DNA of 64,000 nt, from the NCBI GenBank assembly GCA_963575745.1, contig CAUYUJ010003069.1, positions 356,351 through 420,350 of the forward strand, read 5' to 3'. Position 1 is the stretch's first letter, and each line of letters opens with the position of its first letter. Origin of the DNA: Prorocentrum cordatum. Taxonomy: Eukaryota; Sar; Dinophyceae; Prorocentrales; Prorocentraceae. A program made the position numbers and the translations under genes. Below the pieces are notes generated by a model. That model ran no database searches, was not told the DNA's origin, and saw only the letters and a program-made list of their open reading frames with translations. Positions 1-10,845 of this stretch are shown here, piece by piece.

Positions 1-330
1 CCCGCGACGGCCCGAGGAGGCTCCTAGCACAGCTCAGGAGCCCAAGATAGGAGAAAGCCAAGACGATCCCAAAACGGCCCGACCACTGCCTAAGAGGGCC
101 CAAGGATCCAAAGGTGGCCGCAAGACCAGGCAACAGGCTCCCGCAACGGCCCCCCTTTTCGGCGCACTCGCCTTCTTTGTCTTCGGGGCCTCCACGTCGG
201 CCCAAGAGGCCCTCGAGCTGGTCCCACATCACGGCCCAACAGGTCTTCCAGACCGCCCCAGGAGACCCCCAAGGCGGCCCATTGGGGCCTGGGCAGCTGG
301 CCCATCAGCAACATGCCCACGCAGGAGCGG
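1..330. repeat. Degenerate GGCCC-AAGAGG low-complexity repeat
   Basis: Short GGCCCAAGAGG/GGCCCGA-type words recur irregularly. The same vocabulary appears on the opposite strand near 11.9-12.3 kb, 30.7-31.2 kb and 47.3-47.5 kb. The reading frames here are open only because stop codons are rare in this base composition. No protein family is recognised. Confidence 0.4.
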
Positions 331-1240
331 GGTCCTCCGAGGGAGCAGCAGATCATTGCCGACGAGGCCAGGGTTACTCTGAGGCACAGGGCCTACGATT
401 GCGCAGCCTCGCTGATGGGCCTTACCGTCGTACTCTTGCCGTCTGGCATTCGATCATATGGAGTAGTTGTTCGCCCTGATAGTTGGATCTGAGTTAACAT
501 CACCCCACCGACGGCATCAGCTTCTATTTGAAGGTCGGAACCGATGTCACCAGACTGAGTGGAATTCCATTCTTGCGACGGCCTGGACTTATTCATTCTT
601 CCGGAGCGACAACCATGGGGTTGTCGATAGCGGTCAGTATTGTCAGGCACGTTATCACCATTATGCACATGTTTGCACTCTTTCCTCCACTATATGTCCA
701 AGGGCCACAAGGCGTGAGTCGACCTAAGCTGCATTTCCCTTGCAGTAACTATGGGCGTCGCCTGAAAGTGTTCTCGCGTGGGTCGCGGCAGCGTTGATCT
801 GCAAGTGTGGAGCACAGCGCCAGCGTCTGCAAAGTTATGCATCAATCGAAGGCCATGGATAGTGTGAAGTCACAGTTTGCTATGCGGAGCTCCCAAAATC
901 TTTCGAGATTGTCTGTAGTGTCCAGCTGCAGCCGAGTCGGCCACGACCACCGTGCTGGCCGGGAGCTCTTGCTATTTTCGTGTCATGCGCCGAGTGGAGA
1001 GCACGTCTCCCGTGGCGACTGTTCATTTCATGTTGCTGCGCGTATGTGTGCATCGACAGCCCTAGACCGGAGCGCATATGGCCTGGAGGGGCCCGAGGCT
1101 GCTTAAGAGGGCTCCTGTAGACGACCCAGCGGGCTCTGCGGAAGGTTTCACAGTGGTCTGAGGAGGCCCACAGGACGAGCCCACTCGCAACACCAGATTA
1201 GTACAGCGACGGGCATATCATTCGTGTATACATGCATACA
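331..1240. other. Stretch with no recognisable gene
   Basis: Mixed-composition sequence without a clear repeat or a frame of convincing length. The frames of about 90-100 codons overlap one another on both strands and show no motif I know. It could be intron or intergenic DNA. Confidence 0.4.
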
Positions 1241-1620
1241 TATGTTGTGAAAGAGATGTAGTGCAATCAATGTGTTGCAACCTCTGTGGTGCAGTCTATG
1301 TTGTGGGTTCTGTTGTGTGCGCTATACGTTGTGCAATCTTGGCTGTGACACCTGTAGTGTGCAATATCTGTTGTGCAATGTATGGGTTGCAATCTGTCGT
1401 GTGGAATATCTGGTGTACAGTTCTGGTTGTACAGTCCATGTTGCATCATCTATGTATTGCAGCCGATGTGCTACAATCAATGATGTGCACTTCCATGTTT
1501 CGCAATATCTGTGATGCAGTTTATGTGGTGCAATCGATGTGGTGGAACCTATACTGAGCAATCTTTGTGGTGCGATCTGTGCAGTGCAATCTACGAGGGG
1601 CAATTTACTTGACGTTGCGA
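1241..1620. repeat. Degenerate ~15-bp tandem repeat (GTGCAATCTNTGTTG)
   Basis: Words such as GTGCAATC, TTGTGCAATC and GTGGTGCAGTC recur about every 15 bp for almost 400 bp, with many substitutions. The reverse-complement words (TTGCACCAC, ATTGCATCAC) form similar stretches at 5,160-5,560 and 7,140-7,500, so this is one family lying in both orientations. All open frames in it are repeat-derived. Confidence 0.6.
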
Positions 1621-2361
1621 AACCATGTCTGTTTCTCAAAAAGGCTTCGGGGCATTCGGTTTTTTGAAATCTCTGCGGCACCTAAGGTGTTTGAAATATT
1701 CCGGCATGCGCTCGAGATTACGCGCGCGCACGCATTTCGCCCAGCCGCTCGCCAAGATTTCTCGCGACAGCACGCTTCGAACGATTGCGACGTGCGCGCG
1801 CGAACATCGGTTTTCCAACATTTTACTCTGCCAGGACCGTAGGACAACCATCGGTTTTCCAACATTTTATTCTGCCAAGCGAGCCACTCGCGCCGCATGC
1901 CGAAATTATTCGAACGCCCTTGCGCGCGTGCTGGCGGGGCACGATCCGTGTCAAATAACACCATGTGGGCCACTCTCGCGCGTCGGCTGCAAGCGCACGT
2001 CTAACGCTTTCCAAAACCTTCATCACCGACTCGCGGACGCCGTCGTGGTCGCCAGCGTGATCAGCATCGGCGCCGTCGTTGGCCGTGCCGTCGCCGCTGT
2101 CATCATCGACGCCAGCGCCGCTACTATTATCATCTTGTCCACCGTTGTCGACGTTGCCATGATACCGTGCACGCCCAAGTCGCAGACTCGCAGTGAAGCG
2201 CCCGCTGGGGCTGTGCCCAGCGGTCAGCGCCACTTCGGCCGCGTCGGTCGCGCCAAACTAGCTGACCGCTGCGCGCGCGCATGCGCGGGCTAGCGCGGCC
2301 GCAGAGGTGCACCAGCCAAGTCCAAGCAATCCTCGCAATCGCCTCCGCATGGGTTTTGCGA
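1621..2361. other. Diverged upstream satellite sequence
   Basis: It contains the CGCGCGCGCAYGC and 'cgaacgcccttgcgcgcg' words found in the 1.3-kb satellite that follows. It also has a 29-bp word (around 1,804 and 1,849) repeated 45 bp apart. It probably is a decayed satellite copy. No gene is seen. Confidence 0.35.
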
Positions 2362-3705
2362 ACCAAGTTGCGGGTAAGTGGATGGGATGATCGCAAGAGC
2401 AGTGGATGTAACAGTTCACTGCGAAAACGAATTAATGTCCCTATGTTCTCAACTGTGTAAAATAGTTTCTGCCAGCCTCCCCCACCGGACTGAAAGTCCC
2501 CCCATCGTCCATCCTAACTGTGAACTCATACTGTCCCAGCCAGACCGGTATCGACCCCCCCTCGATTTCTTGGCCTTGCAAAACATGTGACGAGCTGCGC
2601 ACGCGCGGGTCGCCGCGCGCGCATACCGAAATCCTTTTGAATACCTTCGGCTTTGGAAGGATTTCAGAATCGAGATCCCAAGAAACATACAAACAGACAG
2701 GGTTTCGCAACACTGGCTTCATAAAAAAACTGTCGCACGCGCCCCTGCGGAACCTTAAGACAACCAAACTCCTTTTCAGGAAGTACTGCCAGACGGGCTT
2801 GGCGCGCGCGCGTGTCGACATCGTTCGAACGCCCTTGCGCGTGTGTCGTCGCGAGGATCCTCTACAAACAATTGGACGAAGTGCACGCGCGCGCGTCGTC
2901 GCGCGCGCATGCCGCATGCCGGAAAATTCCCGTCGGTTTCGGACGGGTTTCAAAACCCAGTGTGCCGAAACATACAAAAACACAGGGATTCGCAACGCGG
3001 GTTTTCAACAAAAGCGTGCGCGCGCGCTCTTGCGTCGTCGTCGTCGTCGCCGTCCTCCCTCCTCCCTCGTCGTCGTCGTCTTCGTCGCCGTCGTCGTCCT
3101 CTGTCTTTCCTCGTCGTAGTCGTCGTCGTCGTCGCCGTCCTCTTTGGCGTCGTCGTCGTTTCCGTCGTCGTTGATGCCGTGGTCGTCCTTCCCTCCCTCG
3201 TCGTCCTCTTCGTCGTCATTGGCGTCTCGTCGTCGTCCCTCCCACTTCGGCTCCTCCCTCGTCGCTGTCGTCGTCGGCGTCGCCGTCCTCCATCCTTTTT
3301 CGTCGTTCGCGTCGTCACCGTCCTCCATCCTCCCTCATCGCTGTCGTCGTTGTCGCCGTGGTCTTCCTTTCTCCTCCCTCGTCGTCGTCGTCGTCTTCGC
3401 TGGCGACGTCGTCGTCGTCGTTCATCGTCGGCGCTGTCGTCGGCGTCGTCGTCGTCGTCGTGGTCGGCGTCGTCAGCGCTGTCGGCGTCGTCGTCGTTGT
3501 CGCTGTCGTCGTCGTCGTCGGTGGCGTTGTCGTCGTTGGTGTCGTCGTCGTCGTTGTCGTCGTCGTCGAAGTCGTCGGAGTCGTCGTCGGTGTCGTCGTT
3601 GTCGTCGTCGGCGTCGTCGTCGTCGTTGTCGCTGTCGTCGTCGGCGCCGGTGTCGTTGCCAAGTGCAATTTGGCACCTACCGTCACAGTTTTAAGAGGTC
3701 TTGCG
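2362..3705 (+). repeat. Satellite unit S, copy 1 (1,344 bp)
   Basis: Measured from one 'accaagttgcgggt' word to the next. The unit starts with that G-rich word and a 'gagcagtgga' stretch. It then has a 'tatcccagcc...ccggtatcgacccccc' segment and blocks rich in CGCGCGCGCGTCGTCGCGCGCGCATGC-type sequence. A 'cgaaacatacaaaaacac' stretch, a long (CGT)n tract (3,020-3,655) and 'cacagttttaagaggtc' complete it. The order is kept in the next two copies. Long serine, arginine, valine or threonine frames through the (CGT)n tract are artefacts of a triplet repeat open in all phases. Confidence 0.75.
3020..3655 (+). repeat. (CGT)n imperfect microsatellite, satellite copy 1
   Basis: About 630 bp of CGT/CGC/CCT triplets, interrupted mainly by CCTCCCTC words. 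All six frames give amino-acid runs, so no protein should be annotated. Confidence 0.9.
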
Positions 3706-4491
3706 ACCAAGTTGCGGGTGGGAGGGTGGGATGTTTGCACGAGCAGCGGGGAGGACAGGTTCAAGTCAGTCAAAGTGCTTAAAAAAGAGGTAGGTTTTAC
3801 CACCCTCCCCCCCAGACTTGAAGATCCTCCTGGTCGTCCAGCAATTTACACGATTATTGCCCATCCTCCATCCTAACTTTGAATTCATACTATCCCAGCC
3901 AAGCCGGTATCGACCCCCCTCGGTACCCTGGCAAAACAAATTATGCGCGTGCAGTCGCTTCTCAAAAACATCAGGGGCCAAGAAGCCCATGCAAACATCA
4001 GACGAAGTGCACACGCGCGCGCGTCGTCGCGCGCGCATGCTGAAATCCATCAAAACCTTCGGTTCCGGAAGGATTACAAAAAATACAGCTTCCGAAGAAC
4101 ATACAAAAACACAGGGTTCCGCAACACGCGTGTCGTAAAAAAGTTTACGAACGCGTTCTTGTTAAATCTTTAGAAAATCATTGGCTTTTCAAGATTGTCA
4201 GAAAATACTACCAGCGGGGCTTCGCGCGTGCGCATGTCGAAATCGTTCGCACACGCTTGCGCGCATGCCGTCGCGAGAATCCCCTGCAAAAAATGCGACG
4301 AAATGCGCGCGCGCGCGCGTCGTCGCGCGCGCATGCCGGAATCCTTCCAAGAACCGTTGGTTTCGGACGGATTTCAAATATCGAATGGCCGAAAACATAC
4401 AAACACACACGGTTTCGCAACACGGGTTTTCAACAAAAGAGTGCGCGCGCGCTCTTGCGTCGTCGTCGTCGTCGCCGTCCTCCCTCCTCCC

Positions 4492-4523
<32 letters not shown>

Positions 4524-5096
4524 CTCTGTCTTTCCTCGTCGTCGTCGTCGTCCTCTTTTGCGTCGTTGTCGTTTCCGTCGTCGTTGTCGCCGTGGTCGTC
4601 CTTTATCCTCCCTCGTCGTTGTCGTCGTCGTCTTCCCTCCTCCCTCGTCGTTGTCGTCGTCGGCGTCGCCGTCCTCCCTCTTTCGTCGTTCGCGTCGTCC
4701 CCGTCCCCCCTCCTCCCTCGTCGTTGTCGTCGTTCTCGCCGTGGTCGTCCTTTGTCCTCCGTCGTCGTCGCCTTCGTTGGTGACATCGTCGTCGTCGTCG
4801 ACTTCGTCGTTGTCGTCGGCGTCGTCGTCGTTGTCGTCGTCGTCGGCGTCGTCGTCGTCGGCGTCATCGTCCCCGTCGTCGTCGGTGTCGTCATCTTCGT
4901 CGGCGTCGGTGTCGTCGCTTTCGTCGTCGGAGTCGTCGTCGTCATCGTTGTCGTCGTCGTCGAAGTCGTCGGAGTCGTCGTCGGTGTCGTCGAAGTCTTC
5001 GTCGGCGTCGTCGTCTTTGTCGCTGTCGTCGTCGGCGTCGGTGTCGTTGCCAAGTGCCAGTCGGTACCTACCATCACAGTTTTAAGAGGTCTTGCG
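3706..5096 (+). repeat. Satellite unit S, copy 2 (1,391 bp)
   Basis: Same order of segments as the preceding copy: G-rich start word, 'ccggtatcgacccccc' box, CG-alternating blocks, 'acatacaaacacac' stretch, (CGT)n tract, and 'cacagttttaagaggtcttgcg' end. It differs by many substitutions and small indels, so the duplication is not recent. Confidence 0.75.
4452..5048 (+). repeat. (CGT)n imperfect microsatellite, satellite copy 2
   Basis: About 600 bp of CGT-type triplets with CCTCCCTC interruptions, in the same position within the satellite unit as in copy 1. Confidence 0.9.
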
Positions 5097-5214
5097 ACCA
5101 AGTTGCGGGTGGGAGGGTGGGATGTTTGCACGAGCAGTGGAGAGGACAGTGTCAAGACAGCCAAAGTGATTTGCACAACATACATTGCACATGCCAGAAC
5201 TTAGCGGCGTGGTC

Positions 5215-5400
5215 GGTCTGGCAGTTATATGTTGTCGCTGTCGCCGCCCCGTCGCCGCTTCATCGCCGTCCGTCGTCTGGGCCGTTTGGCAGATCTGGCG
5301 GCTATGTTGTCGTGATCGCCGCCACGTCCCCGCTTCATCGCCGCCCGTCGCCTAAACTTACTGGCCAGTCTGGCGGCTATGTTGTCGCCGCCGTTGGGTT
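5215..5400 (-). repeat. 75-bp GC-rich repeat, about 2.5 units, inverted relative to 11.2 kb
   Basis: Units contain TCTGGCGGCTATGTTGTCG and CCGCTTCATCGCCGYCCGTCG. Read as the reverse complement they match the 75-bp units at 11,233-11,480. The same peptide phase (SGGYV..VAA.SP..RRPS) is open here on + and there on -. That follows from a shared unit length divisible by three and does not demonstrate coding. Confidence 0.65.
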
Positions 5401-5640
5401 GCACCATTGCACAATCTTCTTTAGCACGTGTAGACATTGTGCGCCTCACCTGCGCCCCTTAAATTGCACCACGTAAAATTCACACCATGCATTGCACAGC
5501 CACACAGATTGGACACTTTATGTTTCACAGAATTTCACCACATGTATTGCATCACGTATATTCTCCTTTCTAAACAGAGAATAGACTCTACCCCCACCCG
5601 GCGTTATCGTCCCCCCTTTCGGGTATGTAAATCAAATATG
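5401..5640. repeat. TTGCACCAC-type degenerate repeat
   Basis: Words such as TTGCACCA, ATTGCACA and TTGCATCACG recur irregularly. This is the reverse complement of the repeat at 1,241-1,620. Confidence 0.5.
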
Positions 5641-6249
5641 ATTCTGACCACATGTCCATCCGAAATATGAATTTACACTATCCCAGGGGGGCCGGTATCG
5701 GCCCCCCTGAGGTTCCCTGGCAAAAAACAATACGCGGGGACATCTTTTGTTCTAACATAAGACTTGTTCACGAATCCCTGGCAAAAAATGCGATGAAGTA
5801 CGCACGCGCTCGTCGTCGCGCGCGCATGCCGAAATCCTTCAAAAACCATCGGTGTCGGAAGGATTTCGCAATCGAGTTTCCCCAAAAACATACACAAACA
5901 CATGGTTTCGCAACACTGATTTGCTAAAACAGCTTACGTGCGAGCCCTTGCGACATCTTAATAAGAAAACCATAGTTTTTTTCAAGACTTTTACAACTTG
6001 CTACCAAACGGGCTTCGCGCGCGCATGCCGAAATCTGGCGAACGCCCTTGCGCGTGTGCCGTCGCGAGAATCCGATGCAAACAATTTATACGAAGTGCAG
6101 ACGCGCGCGTCGTCGCGCGCGTATGCCGAAATCCTTCAAAATCCATCGGTTTCGGAAGGATTTCAAAATCGTGTGCCCAAAAAACCTACAAACACACAAG
6201 GTTTCGCAACACGGATTTTCAACAAAAGCGTGCGCGCGCGCTTTTGCGT

Positions 6250-7020
6250 CATCGTCGTCGTCGCCGTCCTGCCCCCTCCCGCGTCGTCGTCGTCGTCGTC
6301 GCCTACGTCGTCATCTGTCTTTCCTCGTGTTCGTCGTCGTCGTCCTCTTTGGCGTCGTTGTCGTTTCCGTCGTCGTTGTCGCCGTGGTCGTCCTTCCTCC
6401 TCCTCCCTCGTCGTCGTCGTCCGTCGTCCGTCGTCGGCGACTCGTCGTCGTTCCTCCTATTTCGTCGCCGTCGTCGTCGTCGTCGTTGTCGTCGTCGTCG
6501 TCTTCCCTCCTCCCTCGTCGTTGTCGTCGTCGGCATCGCCGTCCTTCCTCTTTCTTCGTCGTTCGCGTCGTCGCCGTCCTCCCCCCTCCCCTCCCTCGTT
6601 GTTGTCGTCGTTGTCGTCGTTGTCGCCGTCGTCGTCCTCCCTTCTCCCTCGTCGTCGTCTTCGTTGGCGACGTCGTCGTCGTCTTCGTCGTCATCGTCGG
6701 CGTCGGCGTCGTCGTCGTCTTCGTCGTCGTCGACGTCGGCGTCGTCGACGTCGCCGCCGTCGTCGTCGTCGTCGTCGTCGTCGGCGTCGTTGACGTCGTC
6801 GTCGTCGTTGTCGTCGTTGTCGTCGTCGTCGGCGTCGTCGGCGTCGTCATCGTTGTCATCGTCGTTGTCGTCGGCGTCATCGTCGTCGTCGGTGTCGTCG
6901 TCGTCGTCGTCGTTGTCGGCGTCGTCGAAGTCGTTGGAGACGTCGTCGGTGTCGTCGTAGTCGTTGTCGGCGGCGTCGTCGTCGTCGTTGTCGCTGTCGT
7001 CGTCGGCGTCGCTGTCGTTG
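6250..7020 (+). repeat. (CGT)n imperfect microsatellite, satellite copy 3
   Basis: About 770 bp of CGT triplets with a few CAT, GAC and CCTCCC interruptions. It produces long Val, Ser, Arg, Asp and Thr runs in different frames, none of them evidence of a gene. Confidence 0.9.
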
Positions 7021-7139
7021 CGAAGTGCCATTTAGTACCCACCGTCACGGTCTTAAGAGATTTTGCAAACCAAGTTGCGGGTGGGTGGGTGGGATGTTTG
7101 CGCGAGCAGTGGATTGGACAACTCATTGCGAACAGAGAT

Positions 7140-7500
7140 TCATTGTACCACATAGAATGTCTCACATCCATTGCATCACACAGGTTGCACGATTTCAGTT
7201 TCGCGCCTGCGGCGCGCTTTTTTGATCGTCCACAACACTGGTTGCAGCACATCTCTTTCTCAACACACACAATCGCACCACAAATGTTGCATTACACAGA
7301 TAACTTGAAATATATTGCACCACGTATTTTGCATTACGTGTATTGCAACGGGTCGATCGACTAGCCCATATTGCGCAGTAGATTTTGCACACCATCGACT
7401 GCGCGAAGCATATTTTTTGTGGTCTACGCTGGCTAAAATTCGTGGTGCAGCTTGCGTGGTTAGGTGGTGCAACCCATGTGGGGCAATCTCGATTGTGCAA
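7140..7500. repeat. TTGCACCACG / TTGCATTACG degenerate repeat
   Basis: Low-GC compared with its surroundings, with TTGCA-plus-CAC words about every 15-20 bp. It runs into the AGCAATGCAAAGC array on its right. Confidence 0.55.
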
Positions 7501-7900
7501 CGCCATAAGCATCACGGCAGATCACCGCAATGGACAGCGACGTACAGCGAAGCAAAGCAAATCAATGCAAAGTAGGACAACACAATGCACATCAATGCCG
7601 AGCCATGACCAGCAATGCGAATCTATGCAAAGCGACGCACAGCACCGCAGCAACCTACGTGGTGCAAGCCAATGGCGGCACCGAGAGGCGACGGCGTCGA
7701 TGGGGCGGCGACGGCGACAGCATGGCAGCGTAGCCGCCAGATCAGCCGTCAGGCCCAGACAAGGGCGGCGGCGAAGCGGTGACGGGGCGGCGACGGCGAA
7801 AACCTAGGCGCCAGAACGGCACGCAGGCCCAGTTCCTCAGACGAGCAGTGATAACCCCTAAGAGCAAGCATTGTTTTCGGAATCTATATAACTAGTAGGT
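7501..7900 (+). repeat. Composite repeat K, copy 1
   Basis: Order of parts: an AGCAATGCAAAGC-type 10-bp array, then 'gtggtgcaa', GC-rich GGCGACGGGGCGGCGACGG units, a 'cgcaggcccagttcctcag..gagcagt' end and a CCCTAAG word. The same order is seen at 9,855-10,400, 10,440-10,830 and 10,850-11,530. Confidence 0.65.
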
Positions 7901-7983
7901 CTACAGAAGCAATGCAAGGCACAGCGACGCAATGCCAAGCAAGGCAAAACAAATCAATGCAAAGATGGTGGGCGAACTGGCAA
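7901..7983 (+). repeat. Short AGCAATGCAA array 5' of L1
   Basis: Another run of GCAATGCAA/GCAAGGCAAA words directly before the L1 reverse-transcriptase relic. The relic lies between composite repeat copies 1 and 2 and may have inserted into this array. Confidence 0.5.
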
Positions 7984-9425
7984 CCGTGGGGCTCCGCCTC
8001 AGCATGGGGCCGGGGAAGTGCGAGCGGGGACGACAGCGAGGTGGACTTGCAGGCCTTCCCCCCTGGCTTCCGCCTGCGCGCGGACAGGTGCTGCGAACTC
8101 CTGGGCGCGCCAATCGGCAGCGACGCCTTTGCCGCGAGCACACGCAGCAGCGAGTCGACAAGGCCACCGAGCTCCTCGACGCGCTCGGCGCTCTGGAGAA
8201 CGCCCAAGTCGCGCTCCACCTGCTGCGACAGTGCGCCGGCTTCTGCAGGCTGAGCTACTCAGCGCGGGTTGTGCCGCCCAGCGTGCACACGGAAGCATTG
8301 TTTGCTTTCGACAAGGCAACCCGGGCCAGCCTGGAACAGCTGAGCAGCAGTTCCCCGACGGACGACTCCTGGGCGCAAGCGCAGCTCGCCCTCAAGGCAG
8401 GCGGCTTGGGGCTGCGCTCAGCGGAGTCCCACGCACCCGCCGCCTACCTTGCTTCCCGCGCGGCCTGCTCTGCGCTCTGCCGGCAGCTTTGCTTTGGGCT
8501 GGCTACTCCGACGACGACACTGGCGCCGACGGCGCTCTGGGCGCTGCCGTGGCGTCCTATAACGCCCAGCTGCCGCAGGCGGGGAGGATCGATTTCGACG
8601 CTGGCCGGCACGGCGACCAGCGGGGCCCCAAGGCCGAATTCTGGGAGCGCGCCAGCCTCGCCGCCAGGGCCCACCTTTCGCTGGTCAGCGCTGAAGGCGC
8701 GTGCGGCTGGCCGCAGGCGCGTCCGTGCGCCGAGGTCGGCGCGGACTTCCCGCGCGGCCTGATGCAGATCGCCTTGCAAAGGCGGTTGCGGGTGCAGCTG
8801 GCGGACGAGGAGGCATTCTGTCCGCCAGCGACGGCATCCTCGACGTTTACGGGGACCACGCGCTGGTATGCCCCTGCAGAAGGGGACCGCGTGAAGCGGC
8901 ACAACGCCTTGCGCGACCAGGTTTTCCTCGCCGCGCACGCCGCTGGCTTCCCTGGCGCCGAGCTCGAGCGACCAGGCTGGCTGCAGCCCCGCCTGCGAGG
9001 CGAGGGCCCCCTCCCAGACGGAGGAAGGCGGCGGCGGGCTCGACGAGGGCGCCCGGCGCCCAGCAGACGTGTACATCCCCTGTTGGCGCAGCGGCGCCCC
9101 GGCCGCTTTGGACTTCTCAGTTACCTCCGGGCTGCGGGGCAGCTGCCGTGCGGCAGGCATCACCTCCATTACGATGGCGATGGAGGCGCATGGTGGCGAA
9201 TGTTGGAAGGAGGCGCGCCGCGCGTTGGCCGCCTTGGCGAAGCGCGCGGCGGACGCCACTGGGGAAGACCCTGCGCGGGCGGCAGCGGAGCACGCCCAGC
9301 AACTCTCGCTACTCCTTCACAAGGAGAATGCGCGGGCCGCGCTCTGTCGTCTGCAGGCGCCACGCGGGGCGCCCGCGGCCAGGCTGGCCGCGGCAACAGC
9401 GGCGCAGGCGGCGGACGCCGCCTGA
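7984..9425 (+). pseudogene. LINE relic L1: C-terminal part of a non-LTR reverse transcriptase protein
   Basis: A broken C-terminal portion of a non-LTR retrotransposon polyprotein, which in life would copy element RNA into DNA at a nicked target. The coding phase changes at least four times. LLGAPIGSDAF lies near 8,100 in phase 1. The stretch with VPPSVHTEAL and WAQAQLALKAGGLGLRS covers about 8,150-8,490 in phase 3. A phase 2 stretch runs to about 8,790. DVYGDHALVCPC is at about 8,840-8,877 in phase 1. RVKRHNALRDQVFLAAHA lies at 8,890-8,990 in phase 2. ADVYIPCW, ALDFSVTSGLR and AHGGECWKEARRALAAL follow in phase 3 to a TGA at 9,423-9,425. The catalytic palm (F/YxDD) is absent, so this is a 5'-truncated copy, as is usual for LINEs. 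I recognise the motifs from dinoflagellate LINE proteins by memory only. It sits between composite repeat copies. Confidence 0.8.
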
Positions 9426-9854
9426 GCGACCGCCACGCTGCCCCAGGCCGCCCTCCGCTTCTGACCCGCCGCCCCCGCCCCCCCAGCCCGCGATGACCAC
9501 CCGCCCCCCCCAACGACTCACGACGACCCTCCGACCGCCGCCGACGAGCTGCGTCCCTTCCCCCCCCCCGCCCGCCCCCGCCATGCTTGTTTGCTGTGCC
9601 TTTTGCCGTCCCCCCCCCCCCTCCTGCACGTTCGTGTCTGCTCGCCTTGCGCTTCGTTCTCCTCCTCCTTCTCCGCCTTTGTGTGTGTTGCCGCGATGCC
9701 AGTCCCGAGCAGATGGTTGTGCGTTCCGCCTGATGTTTCTCTGCGACCGCGCATGCAGCAGCATTCTGGTTCTCGCACGCATACTCTGGCGATCGCAGCG
9801 CACCCCCGCCCCGGCGTACTCTTCCTGCCGCCACTCTTCCAGATACCGCGCGGC
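9426..9854. other. GC-rich stretch with C tracts; no gene seen
   Basis: Follows the L1 stop codon. It contains several C tracts of 7-11 bases and C/T-rich sequence. It could be the 3' UTR of the LINE relic. No poly-A tail is visible. Confidence 0.4.
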
Positions 9855-10400
9855 CGCAAGAAATGCAACGCAATGCGTAGCAGTGCGAAACAAAGCACCG
9901 CAAAGTAACGCAAACCAGAACAATGCACGGCAGTGCAAAATCAGTAGCGAGCAACACGCAACACAAAGCAACGCCCAGCTATATAACCCAACGCAACGCA
10001 AAACACTGCAAAACGAAGCAATACGCAGCAACGCAAAGCAATGCAATGCAAAGCAGCACGAAAGAGCGCTTTTCAATTCATCTCAAAGCAGTACGAAGCA
10101 AGGCGCAGCAACGCAGAGCAAAGCAGTGGAATGCAGAGCAGTGTAAAACATCCGTGTAAAGCATCGGAGAGCAGCATGAATCAACGCAAAGCAACGTGAA
10201 GCACTTTATGTGGTGCAATCCGAAAGAGGCGTCGGCGACGGGGCGGCGACGGAACGGCGGCGGCGACGGCATGGCCACCAGTCCAGCCGCCAGGCCCAGG
10301 CGACGGGGCGGCGACGGCGACGACATGGCCGCCAGACTGGCACGCAGGCGTGGTTGCCCAGAAGAGAAGTAAAACACCCTAAGTGCAGATAGTCTTTGTG
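9855..10400 (+). repeat. Composite repeat K, copy 2
   Basis: A long GCAACGCAAAGCAATGCAAA-type array (9,860-10,210) is followed by GTGGTGCAATC and GGCGACGG/GCGGCGACG units with CAGGCCCAGGCGACGG. It ends in 'actggcacgcag...agaagagaagtaaaacaccctaag'. The many frames read through cysteine- and leucine-rich repeats on - and lysine- and glutamine-rich repeats on +. Confidence 0.7.
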
Positions 10401-10845
10401 GAGTGCGTGTGTGTGTATATATATACATGTATGCGTGTGTGAAGGGAAGCAACGCAAAGCTGGGCAAAGCGACGCAACGCCTAGAAGTGCAATGCAAAAG
10501 CAAAGCGAAGCAACGCGAAGCAATGCAAAGCAACGTCAAGCAATCTACGTTCTGCAATCTAGTCGTGGCGACGGGGCGTCGACGGCGGCGATTTAGCCGC
10601 CAGAGTGGCCGTCAGGTCCAGGCGACCGGCGGCGACGAGGCGGCGACACGGGCGGCGGCGGCGACGGCATGGTGGCCAGGCCGTCCGCCAGGTCCAGACC
10701 ACGGGCGGCGACGAGGTACCGACGGGGCGGCGACGGCGACGACATAGCCGCCAGACTGGCACGCAGCCCCAGTTCCTTAGAAGAGCAGTAAAAGATTCGA
10801 ATTGCAAACGTTTATCGGTGTATATATATATATATATATATAAAT
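10401..10845 (+). repeat. Composite repeat K, copy 3
   Basis: A short GTGTGTATATATATAC tract, a brief AGCAACGCAAAGC array (10,445-10,545), GC-rich units and the 'actggcacgcagccccagttccttagaagagcagtaaa' end, then a (TA)n tract at 10,819-10,842. Confidence 0.65.

Larger units (their letters stand above)
5097..7068 (+). repeat. Satellite unit S, copy 3 (1,972 bp, with an extra insert)
   Basis: The same unit again, about 600 bp longer. The extra length lies near the start (5,165-5,640), where 75-bp repeat units and TTGCACCAC-type repeats are inserted before the 'ccggtatcggcccccc' box. The (CGT)n tract at 6,250-7,020 is the longest of the three. Confidence 0.7.

Noticed and set aside
3020-7020. 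Long serine-, valine-, arginine- and threonine-rich open frames on both strands
   Set aside because: They follow from (CGT)n being open in every phase. No start context, domain or codon signal separates one frame from the other five.
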